Below are positions 17,098-24,262 of a DNA stretch of 64,000 nt, piece by piece. Origin of the DNA: Candidatus Rifleibacteriota bacterium (GTDB lineage: Bacteria; Muiribacteriota; Ozemobacteria; Ozemobacterales; Ozemobacteraceae); assembly GCA_012517355.1 (NCBI GenBank), contig JAAYVD010000088.1, positions 1-64,000 on the forward strand. Direction: 5' to 3'. The position numbers were made by a program, and so were the translations under genes. Within the stretch, counting starts at the first letter, position 1, and every line of letters starts with the position of its first letter. A model generated the notes under the pieces. It searched no databases and was not told where the DNA came from. It was given only the letters and a program-made list of their open reading frames with translations.

Positions 17098-18768
17098 ATG
17101 ATCTCCGCCTTCCTGCCCCTGATCCTGCTGGCCTACGCGACGGTCGAGGCCGAGGCGGCCTGGATGCCAGCGCCCTGGACGGTGCTGGTGCTGTGGCTGT
17201 GGGGCAGCCTGGTCGCCGTCCGGGTGCTGCTGCCCGACTGGCTTGCCCGCCGCCAGACGGCCGACGGACCCTCGGTCTCGTTCCTGACCACGCAGTCGGT
17301 CTTCCAGTGGACGGTGGTGGGGTGGGTGGTCCTGCTGCAGGTGACGGCCTCCCCGGCACGCCTCCTGGCCCCCGGCCTGACCCGCGCCCTGCCCCAGGCC
17401 TGGCCGATGCTGGTCTCGACCGCCCTGTTCGTCTGGCTTCACTGGCTGAGCCGCGGGGTCTTCCTGCAGGCGTTCCGGCTGCTGCTGCACCCCGACCAGA
17501 CCCCCGCCGAGTTCTTCCGCGCGCGCCTCACCCTGCCGATCCTGTTCTTCCCACCGATGCTGGCCTGGATGGTGGTGGAGGACCTGTGGCTGGGCGGCAC
17601 CTCGTTTCCCGGCATCTCCGACCTGGAGACCTTTGTGCTGGCGCCGCTGTTCTTCGTGGGGCTGTATCTGCTGGCTCCGCACCTGTTCAACTGGGCCTGG
17701 CGGGCGGGGCCGATGGGGGACGCCGACCTGCGCGGCCGCATCGTCGATCTGGCGGCGCGCGCCGAGACGCCGATCTCCGGGGTGCGGGTGTGGGACACCT
17801 TCAAGGAACCGGTGCCCAATGCGGCGGTGGCCGGCCTGTCGGCCCGGTTCCGGTTCGTCTACATCACCCAGTATCTGCTCGAGCTGTTCCCGCCCCGGGA
17901 GATCCTGGCCATCGTGGCGCACGAGCTGGGGCACCTGCGGCTCGGCCACGTCTGGACCTACCTGATCTTTTCGCTCGACCTGGTCTTCTTCTCGCTCTGG
18001 GTGAAGCTCGAGCTGTTCTTCCGGCAGCCCTGGCTGGTGGCGCGCTACCAGAGCTTCGAATCGACCCTCGACCTGGTGGTCTTTCTGGGCGTTTTCCTGT
18101 TCCTGTTCACCTCCCTCACCCGCCGCAGCGAGCTCGAGGCCGACCGCTTCTCCGCCTCGTTCGCGGGTGGGGAGGTGTTCGCCGGCACCCTGCGGACCCT
18201 GCAGGAGTTCGTCTCGCCGCCGCCGGCCTGGACCCCGCGCTGGCTGCTGACCCATCCCGAGTTCGAGGACCGCATCGCCGCCGCCACCGGCTGGCGGGAC
18301 GGGGCGGCCCCGCTCGTGGCGAGGGCGCGACGGATGCGCTGGTTCCTGGCGGCGGTGGGGGTGGTGCTGCTGGCCCTGTCGTGGCCGGCGGCCGACCGGA
18401 TCCTGGTGCTGGCGCGGGCGGCGGAGGAGATCGAGGAGGGGCGGACGGAGACGGCGGTGGCCGGGCTCAGGGGGTTGCCCGCGATGGCGCAGGAGCACCC
18501 GCAGGTGGTGGAGTTGCTGGGAAGGGCCGCGGCGCGGCAGGGCCGGTGGCCGCTGGCGCTGTATTACGCGGCGATGCGGGAGTGGGAGAACCTCGGGAGG
18601 GTGGGGCCCCCCCTAGAGGTATTTCAACATGCGGCTCCGCCAGAAGTTGCTCTTCACTTCCAGATCGTGCAGTTTCTGCTGCAATCGCTTGACCTCGGAA
18701 GAGTTCATGGCGTATCCCTTTTTGATGAGATTCTCGATCATGTCCAGGTTCCGTTCCGTCAGCGTTGA
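17098..18768 (+). CDS. membrane M48-family zinc metalloprotease (3' end doubtful)
   Basis: As read the product is 556 aa. About six hydrophobic helices surround a protease domain with AHELGHL (H275, E276, H279) and SELEAD (glutamate ligand at about E347), the HtpX/Ste24 arrangement, so it should be catalytically active in the inner membrane. A helix near 420 and a TPR-like tail follow. The last 50 or so codons (after 18613) are antisense to a small minus-strand gene and differ in composition. A run of seven C at 18607-18613 precedes TAG: losing one C would stop this frame at 18614-18616, tail-to-tail with the minus gene. A sequencing or real indel is likely. Confidence 0.88.
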   Translation: MISAFLPLILLAYATVEAEAAWMPAPWTVLVLWLWGSLVAVRVLLPDWLARRQTADGPSVSFLTTQSVFQWTVVGWVVLLQVTASPARLLAPGLTRALPQAWPMLVSTALFVWLHWLSRGVFLQAFRLLLHPDQTPAEFFRARLTLPILFFPPMLAWMVVEDLWLGGTSFPGISDLETFVLAPLFFVGLYLLAPHLFNWAWRAGPMGDADLRGRIVDLAARAETPISGVRVWDTFKEPVPNAAVAGLSARFRFVYITQYLLELFPPREILAIVAHELGHLRLGHVWTYLIFSLDLVFFSLWVKLELFFRQPWLVARYQSFESTLDLVVFLGVFLFLFTSLTRRSELEADRFSASFAGGEVFAGTLRTLQEFVSPPPAWTPRWLLTHPEFEDRIAAATGWRDGAAPLVARARRMRWFLAAVGVVLLALSWPAADRILVLARAAEEIEEGRTETAVAGLRGLPAMAQEHPQVVELLGRAAARQGRWPLALYYAAMREWENLGRVGPPLEVFQHAAPPEVALHFQIVQFLLQSLDLGRVHGVSLFDEILDHVQVPFRQR

Positions 18769-18852
18769 ATACTTCTGGATCTGGGACATGACGAAGTTCT
18801 CATCCTCGGGAGGATGAACAAAAGGGGTGGGCCGTTCACGGATGTCCGACAT
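18613..18852 (-). CDS. small helical protein of unknown function
   Basis: The product is 79 aa (MSDIRERPTPFVHPPEDE...). The ATG at 18852 has AGGAG nine bases upstream. Residues 20-79 are predicted helical with heptad-like spacing (TERNLDMIENLIKKGYAMN, RLQQKLHDLEVKSNFW). Its DNA is visibly less GC-rich than the flanking genes, and reading its antisense as the M48 tail gives an atypical protein; both favour this gene being real. It sits head-to-head with the SLH-like gene, whose possible starts overlap its own. I do not recognise the family. Confidence 0.72.
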   Translation of the reverse strand: MSDIRERPTPFVHPPEDENFVMSQIQKYSTLTERNLDMIENLIKKGYAMNSSEVKRLQQKLHDLEVKSNFWRSRMLKYL

Positions 18853-19873
18853 GTCTTCCGCTCCTGATTCTCTCGACGTAGGGCGAACGTGCTATCGGTT
18901 GGCGGTGGCGTTTTGTTTAGCCTTTGGCCTGACCGGCGGCCTCCTGCCGTTGCAGGCGGCTCCCACCCAGGTCTCCCGCATGCTCCTGCTGGAAGAGGCC
19001 AGCCGGCGGTGGGGCGGTCAGCCTTTCACCGAGGCCGAGGCCCTGCAGTGCGGCCTGTTGGAGCCCTATAGCGACGGCAAATTCCACCTCGACTGGCCCC
19101 TGTCGCGTGGGGCGGCCGCCCGGGTTCTGGCGCGGGTGGTCCGCCGGCTCGACGCCGAGGCCAGCTTCCCGAAGGTCTTCGGCGACGTGACCGCCAGCGC
19201 CCCGGTGGCGCCCGCCCTCGCCGTGGTGGGTCAGGCCTTCCGGCCCGTCGCCGGTGACCGGTTCGTCGCCGACCAGATCTTTTCCCCCGACGACCTGGCG
19301 TTCGCCTTCTCCATGCTCGGCCCGCTGCTGCCCGCCTCCCTGTCCTTGCGCCTTCCCCCCGCCGATGCCGACCTGAAGGCCGAGATGCGCATCGGACTCG
19401 GCTTTCCCGACCGCTCCGGGGCTCCGCCCCGTACGCTCCAGGGCCAGGTTCTCGCCTCCGACGTCGACCGCCTGGCCCGGCTGGCCCCCCTGGTGCCGGC
19501 CGACCAGCTGGCGCCGCAGAACGCCTTCGATCTCGAGGCGGCCAGCACCGGGGTGACCGAGATGGAGACCGCTCTCGACTCGTTCGAGGGGACCGTCTGC
19601 GAGGTCGTTCTGGCCCGGCCGGCCGACCCCGTCCTGGAGTCCGAGGTCCGCGATTTCCTGGGCCAGATGCGGGAAACCCTGCGACACGCGGGCGAGAAGC
19701 TCCGGCTGTCGCGGCGCCAGCTGCAGGCCGCCCTCCTCGTCGATCCGCCCAGCATGCAACGCTGCGTGGAACTGCGGTCCCGTCTCGACACCGCCTTGTT
19801 CCGCCTGGACCGCCTGGCCGACCAGGTCGACCGGCGCCTGGCGCCCATCCCCCCCATCGGAGGTGCCGAATGA
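18842..19873 (+). CDS. exported protein with SLH-like N-terminal region
   Basis: The product is 343 aa from the ATG at 18842; GTG 18827 and ATG 18851 are alternatives and none has a clear ribosome binding site. A signal peptide (LAVAFCLAFGLTGGLLPLQAAP) is followed by an S-layer-homology-like module, MLLLEEASRRWGG...LLEPYSDGKFHLDWPLSRGAAARVLARVV, and a second half-module around FSPDDLAFAFSMLG. The C-terminal 150 residues are helical and of unknown type. If the SLH reading is right the protein may be anchored to the cell envelope. Its stop overlaps the next ATG by four bases, so the pair is translationally coupled. Confidence 0.72.
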   Translation: MSDMSSAPDSLDVGRTCYRLAVAFCLAFGLTGGLLPLQAAPTQVSRMLLLEEASRRWGGQPFTEAEALQCGLLEPYSDGKFHLDWPLSRGAAARVLARVVRRLDAEASFPKVFGDVTASAPVAPALAVVGQAFRPVAGDRFVADQIFSPDDLAFAFSMLGPLLPASLSLRLPPADADLKAEMRIGLGFPDRSGAPPRTLQGQVLASDVDRLARLAPLVPADQLAPQNAFDLEAASTGVTEMETALDSFEGTVCEVVLARPADPVLESEVRDFLGQMRETLRHAGEKLRLSRRQLQAALLVDPPSMQRCVELRSRLDTALFRLDRLADQVDRRLAPIPPIGGAE

Positions 19874-20700
19874 CCCCAGGTCGTCCCGGCCGGACCGCTC
19901 CTGCCGAACGCCCCTGCCGGGCCGGCGGTCTTCCCCGGCTTGCCTTCCCGACTTCCCGGCGGAACCGGGCCTTCCTGATCCCCCGGCTCCCGATCGGCCT
20001 CCTGCTGGTCGTGGTGCTGCTGGCGGGGAGCGGGGTCTGCTCCGCCCAGGCCCGCAACCCCTTCGCCAGTTATTTCTCGAGGCTGCTCGACGAGACCCGT
20101 GCCGAGATCGCCATCGGCCAGCGCCTGGTCAACGACTTCCTTGGGGAGACGGGCGGCGCCTCACGCTCGATCGACCTCCCCGAGATCGATGCCCTGGTGG
20201 CGCGCCTCGCCTCCCAGACCACGCGGCCTGCCCTTCCCTACCGCGTCCTGGTCATCGACAGCGCCGTCCCGGGCGAGATCGCTTTCCCGGGCGGGCCGAT
20301 CATCCTCACCTCCGGCCTGCTGGCCCTCGCCGCGACGCCCGAGGAACGCACCTTCCTGGTCGCCCGCAACCTGGTCCACGTCGCCCTCCGGCACCCCATG
20401 ACGGTGATCAAGAAGGAGGGCCTGTACGCGCCCACCCTCAAGATCCTCAAGCAGCCGGAAGGCCGCCGCGACCGCGAGTCGGTCCGGCAGGTGCTGCGCG
20501 GCTACATCCGCGCCGCCACCGGCATGGACCAGAAGAAAGCCGATCGCGAGGCGATCCGGCTGTTCGCCGACCCCGAAACCGGCCGTCAGGCCGGGCTTTC
20601 CCTGCTGCGGAAGCTGGAAAAGGAGCTGTGGCCGATCGCCCCCTGGGAATGGTTCGATCTGCCCGGCCGCATCCAGAACCTGGAGGCGTTGACGCCGTGA
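19870..20700 (+). CDS. M48-like protein lacking the zinc-binding motif
   Basis: The product is 276 aa. An Arg-rich leader of about 35 residues precedes a hydrophobic signal or anchor (LLLVVVLLAGSGVCSAQ). The body then follows the M48 layout: IGQRLVNDFLG, YRVLVIDSAVPGEIAFPGG, IILTSGLLALAATPEERTFL. Where HExxH is expected the sequence reads ARNLVHVALRHP (R166-N-L-V-H170), so two of the three critical residues are missing. A non-catalytic role is likely, perhaps regulating or templating the active M48 protein encoded at 17098. It overlaps the SLH-like gene by ATGA. The M48 fold assignment is from pattern only. Confidence 0.7.
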   Translation: MTPGRPGRTAPAERPCRAGGLPRLAFPTSRRNRAFLIPRLPIGLLLVVVLLAGSGVCSAQARNPFASYFSRLLDETRAEIAIGQRLVNDFLGETGGASRSIDLPEIDALVARLASQTTRPALPYRVLVIDSAVPGEIAFPGGPIILTSGLLALAATPEERTFLVARNLVHVALRHPMTVIKKEGLYAPTLKILKQPEGRRDRESVRQVLRGYIRAATGMDQKKADREAIRLFADPETGRQAGLSLLRKLEKELWPIAPWEWFDLPGRIQNLEALTP

Positions 20701-20742
20701 CCACCTCCCGCCGCGCCACGGCCGGGAACGGCGGCTGACGCC

Positions 20743-23127
20743 ATGCAACCCGACGTCTTCCCGCAGAACCCCCGGGAACGGCTGTTCGACCCCGATCCCG
20801 CCACGAGGCGCATGGCGGTGGCCGCCATCGCGCGCGACCCGCAGCCGTTCGACCGCGAGTTCTTCGAGGAGACCCTGTTCAACCCCGACACTTCGACCGC
20901 CCTGCTGGCCCACGTCGGCCTGCGGGCGCTGTTCCCGACCCCGCCCACCATCGACCAGACCTGGCGCGACACCTTCTCCGAGTCGGTGGAGCTGCTGGTG
21001 CAGCGGGCCACCTCCGGGCCGGTCCAGCTCCGGGTGGCCGCCCTGCAGGCCCTCGCCTTCGCCCCCGAAGGGTTGTCGGTGCCCCTGGTGGAGCGGATCC
21101 TGCTCTCGCTGTCCGAGGCGGCCGCCATGGAGACCGGCATGTGGCGCGAGGCGCCCACCCTGCCCCTGGTCCAGACCCGGCGGTCGCTCGACCTGCCCGA
21201 GGGGTTCGCGCTGTTGTTGTCGGCCCTGCCGCTCGGCAAGGAGCGGATCCACCTGCTGAAACGGGAACTGGCCCGCAAGGAGATCCACCGCCTCCTGCCT
21301 GTCCTGATCGCCCTGCAGATGATGCCCGTGCCCGAACTGACCGAGCAGATCCTCACCTGCGTGCGGTCGGGCGAGCCGCGGGTGGCGGTCGAAGCCGCCC
21401 GTGCCCTGCTGGCCTGCGGCGGCAAGAAGGTCTACCTGATGATCCTGTCGCTGCTGAAGGAGACGGTGGACCCCCGCAAGAAGGCCGGCCTGCTGCCCCT
21501 CGCCGGGCAGACGGGACGGCCCGAGGTCTGGCAGGTGCTGCTCAGCCACCTGCGGCACTCCTCCCCGTTGGTGCGGCGGGCTGCCGTGCTGGCCGTCTCC
21601 AACTTCCCCTGCGCGGCCACCGAGAAGACCGCCGCCCTGCAGCCCCTGTTGAAGGACAAGGAGGCGATGGTGGCCTGCGAGGCCTGCCGGTTCCTGTGGC
21701 AGATGGGGTCGATGGAGGCCCTCGCCCACCTGGAAGAGCTGTTCGGCCAGGGCGATCCGCACCAGCGGTCGACAGCCGCCGAAACGCTGGGGGAACTGCC
21801 CGCCGAAACCGCCGTCCCCATCCTGATCGAGGAGTTCAGCCGCGAGCGGCACGGGGACGTCATCCGCCAGGTCATCCTGTCGCTGCGCCGGCTGCTGCCG
21901 CGCCTGGCCGGCAGCACCGGCCTGACCGACCGCCTGCTGCCGGTGCTGCGCCGCCTGCTCGGCTCCACCGACCCCTTCGCCCGCAGCCAGGCCGCGGTGC
22001 TGGCCGGCATCCTGGGCGCCCCGGCCGAGGACATCCTGCTGGCCGCGCTCGAGAAGCCCGAGCACCCCCACGTGCTGGCCTCGCTGCTGGCCGGGCTGGG
22101 AAGCATCGGCCACGGCCGCCTGCTGGTGCTGGCCCGGTTCCACGACCACCCCGACCCGCGCGTCCGGTCGAACCTGATGAACGCCCTGCTGTCGGCCGGC
22201 CCCGGAGCCATCCCCTACCTGACCACCGGCCTGAAGGACCCCTCGCCGCGCGTGCGCGCCGCCGCCGCCCACAGCCTGTTCCTGCTGGGGCAGCTCGAGG
22301 TCGTGCCGGTGCTGAACCGCATGCTGCTGGTGCCCTCGCCGGTCTCGGTGCTCGCCGCCAGCCACGCCCTGGGCAAGCTGATGCGGGTGCGGATCCCGGT
22401 CCTGAAGCAGGACCACCCCCTTCCCCTCTCGCTCAGCCGCAAGGCCCGCCGCCGGCCGGTCGCCGGGACGGAGGGGGACGGGCCCCACCTGCTGCGGGCG
22501 TCCGAACTCCCCAGGGTCTTCGAGGAACTGGCCATCGCCCGTGGCGACCCCGCCAAGACCCTCTGGATCCTCGAGAACCAGCACAAGAGCCACCCGGCCT
22601 CGCCGGCCATCCGGCGCATGCTGGCCTCGACCCTGGCCGTGCAGGGAAAGGCGGAACCCGCCCTGGCGATGCTCGAAACCTGCCTGCGCGACCATCCCGG
22701 CGTGCTGGCTGACCTGCTCGACGCCTACCGGCTGTCGCTGATGCTGGGCGACCTGCCCCGGGCCGAAGCGTTCGGCCGCAAGGCCCGCGAGATCTACCAG
22801 CGCATCCTGGCCGCCTGCACCGAGTTGTGCCAGACCCTGCGCGGGCCCGGCGCCGAGGCCATGCTCGAACGGCTGCACACGCTCAGCACACCGAGCATGA
22901 ACATCTACGCGGCGATGATCCAGCTCAAGGCCCTGCAGGGCGACGCCGAAACGGTGCTCGATCTGCTGGCCGAGCTGCTGCTGGCGCGGCCGACCAACGG
23001 GGTGGTGGCCCAGAAACTGGCCAACCTGCTGCCGGAAGCGCTGTCCGACCTGCGGCAGGCGCTGCTGACCTACGCGCAGCACCTTCCCCTCCCCGGCCAG
23101 CCCGGGGGGGCTTCATCGCCCGACTGA
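20743..23127 (+). CDS. HEAT-repeat protein with TPR-like C-terminus
   Basis: The product is 794 aa with no signal peptide. Residues about 60-560 are built from HEAT-type helix pairs (SSPLVRRAAVLAVSNF, DPSPRVRAAAAHSLFLLG, DPRVRSNLMNALLSAG). Residues about 580-780 look TPR-like (SPAIRRMLASTLAVQGKAEPALAMLE). It is probably a cytoplasmic scaffold. It follows the degenerate M48 gene by 42 bp and may end the long MoxR locus. A second HEAT protein with a similar feel is encoded at 60455-61885. Confidence 0.85.
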   Translation: MQPDVFPQNPRERLFDPDPATRRMAVAAIARDPQPFDREFFEETLFNPDTSTALLAHVGLRALFPTPPTIDQTWRDTFSESVELLVQRATSGPVQLRVAALQALAFAPEGLSVPLVERILLSLSEAAAMETGMWREAPTLPLVQTRRSLDLPEGFALLLSALPLGKERIHLLKRELARKEIHRLLPVLIALQMMPVPELTEQILTCVRSGEPRVAVEAARALLACGGKKVYLMILSLLKETVDPRKKAGLLPLAGQTGRPEVWQVLLSHLRHSSPLVRRAAVLAVSNFPCAATEKTAALQPLLKDKEAMVACEACRFLWQMGSMEALAHLEELFGQGDPHQRSTAAETLGELPAETAVPILIEEFSRERHGDVIRQVILSLRRLLPRLAGSTGLTDRLLPVLRRLLGSTDPFARSQAAVLAGILGAPAEDILLAALEKPEHPHVLASLLAGLGSIGHGRLLVLARFHDHPDPRVRSNLMNALLSAGPGAIPYLTTGLKDPSPRVRAAAAHSLFLLGQLEVVPVLNRMLLVPSPVSVLAASHALGKLMRVRIPVLKQDHPLPLSLSRKARRRPVAGTEGDGPHLLRASELPRVFEELAIARGDPAKTLWILENQHKSHPASPAIRRMLASTLAVQGKAEPALAMLETCLRDHPGVLADLLDAYRLSLMLGDLPRAEAFGRKAREIYQRILAACTELCQTLRGPGAEAMLERLHTLSTPSMNIYAAMIQLKALQGDAETVLDLLAELLLARPTNGVVAQKLANLLPEALSDLRQALLTYAQHLPLPGQPGGASSPD

Positions 23128-23173
23128 CCTTCCCTTTCCCCGCCCGATACGGGGCCTGCCGCGAAACAGCGAA

Positions 23174-23199
23174 AAGGGCGATGGTCGCCCATCGCCCTT
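23174..23199. terminator. bidirectional hairpin between convergent genes
   Basis: AAGGGCGATGG and CCATCGCCCTT form a perfect 11-bp stem with a 4-base loop. The hairpin lies between the ends of the HEAT gene (+, 23127) and the secreted-protein gene (-, 23233). T-runs are short on both sides, so it may be a weak or structure-only terminator. Confidence 0.7.
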
Positions 23200-23232
23200 C
23201 GCGGACCGGGAGTCCGGTCGCTGCTGCTGTTC

Positions 23233-24075
23233 TCAGTAGTTGTCGGACACCGGGATCATGGTGGAGGGAATGCTGCCGGCGGGAGGATTCAGGTTCTGGC
23301 CCTGCCCCCAGCCGGTGATGGTGATGCGGGGGAAGTAGGAGACGGGGACGACGGTGACCGGGTAGGACACGGTGACGGTCGGGGTCGAGCCGGTGGGCTG
23401 GGAAAACTGGATCTGGGTGCCGCCGTTGCCGGTGGTGGTGACCGTGGTGCCGTTGGAGAGGCCATTCCCGACCTGGTTGAGGATGATCGAGCGCATCATG
23501 GCGCTCAGCTGCGCGATCATCATGCGCACGGTCATCTCGTCGTTCATGACCAGGTGGAACTTGATGCGGCTGAGCCGGCTGTCGATCTCGGAGAGGAGCG
23601 GCAGGTAGGCCGGGTGCATCTGGGTGCGCGACAGGGCGGACTTGGCACTGTTGAGGTAGCCGATCGACATCAGGTCGTTGGTGTAGTGGTTGTTCGCCCG
23701 CAGCGACATCTGGCACATCTCGAGGTCACCGAGGACGAGGTTGAGCATCATGACCAGGGCCTGGAAGTCGGCCGCCGAGACCGGGCCCTGCCCATACTGC
23801 GTGGGGCAGCCCTGGGTGGGGCAGCCCTGGGTGCAGGTGCCACCGGTCTGCTGGACGGCGGTGCCGCTGGTCTGCTGGGCGGGATAATCGCCGGTCGGGG
23901 TGCCGGTCATCTGGCCGTTGCCGATGCCGCCGCTCTGGCCGCAGGTGCCGCCGGCCTGGTCGACGGGGGCGGGCTCCATCGGGGGCTGCTCGACGGGTTC
24001 ATAGCCACCCGCAAAACCGGGGACGGTCAGACAACAACACATCAGGCCGATGATCAGGATCCGGGTGGCGTTCAT
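23233..24075 (-). CDS. secreted Cys-rich protein of unknown function
   Basis: The product is 280 aa from the ATG at 24075, which has GAGGAG about seven bases upstream. A signal peptide (MNATRILIIGLMCCCLTVPGFAG) is followed by a low-complexity region, residues 25-95, with Pro, Gln, Gly and paired Cys (GGTCGQSGG, TCTQGCPTQGCPTQ). A helical, Met-rich domain occupies about 95-200 (ADFQALVMMLNLVLGDLEMC). The C-terminal tail is Thr/Ser/Pro-rich with beta character. The Cys pairs could form disulfides outside the cytoplasm. It is divergent from the histidine kinase gene; no known family is recognised. Confidence 0.78.
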   Translation of the reverse strand: MNATRILIIGLMCCCLTVPGFAGGYEPVEQPPMEPAPVDQAGGTCGQSGGIGNGQMTGTPTGDYPAQQTSGTAVQQTGGTCTQGCPTQGCPTQYGQGPVSAADFQALVMMLNLVLGDLEMCQMSLRANNHYTNDLMSIGYLNSAKSALSRTQMHPAYLPLLSEIDSRLSRIKFHLVMNDEMTVRMMIAQLSAMMRSIILNQVGNGLSNGTTVTTTGNGGTQIQFSQPTGSTPTVTVSYPVTVVPVSYFPRITITGWGQGQNLNPPAGSIPSTMIPVSDNY

Positions 24076-24262
24076 TTGGTGCTCCTCTGTTCGTCGTTCA
24101 TGTTGAAGTGCTGGATATAGCAAAATGCGTGCCATCGGCGGGCTGCCTGTACAGCGTATCCACCCCCTTCCCTGCCGGAAAACGGGCGGTGGCGCCGCCC
24201 GGAATCCGGCACCCGGCGGCACGAGCCCGGCCATTCCCCCTTGCGACCATTGCCAGCGGGAA

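Noticed and set aside
24125-24262. Longer N-terminus for the hybrid histidine kinase
   Set aside because: The extra 46 residues are Pro/Gly/Arg-rich and lack a domain or a ribosome binding site; they fall in the divergent promoter region.
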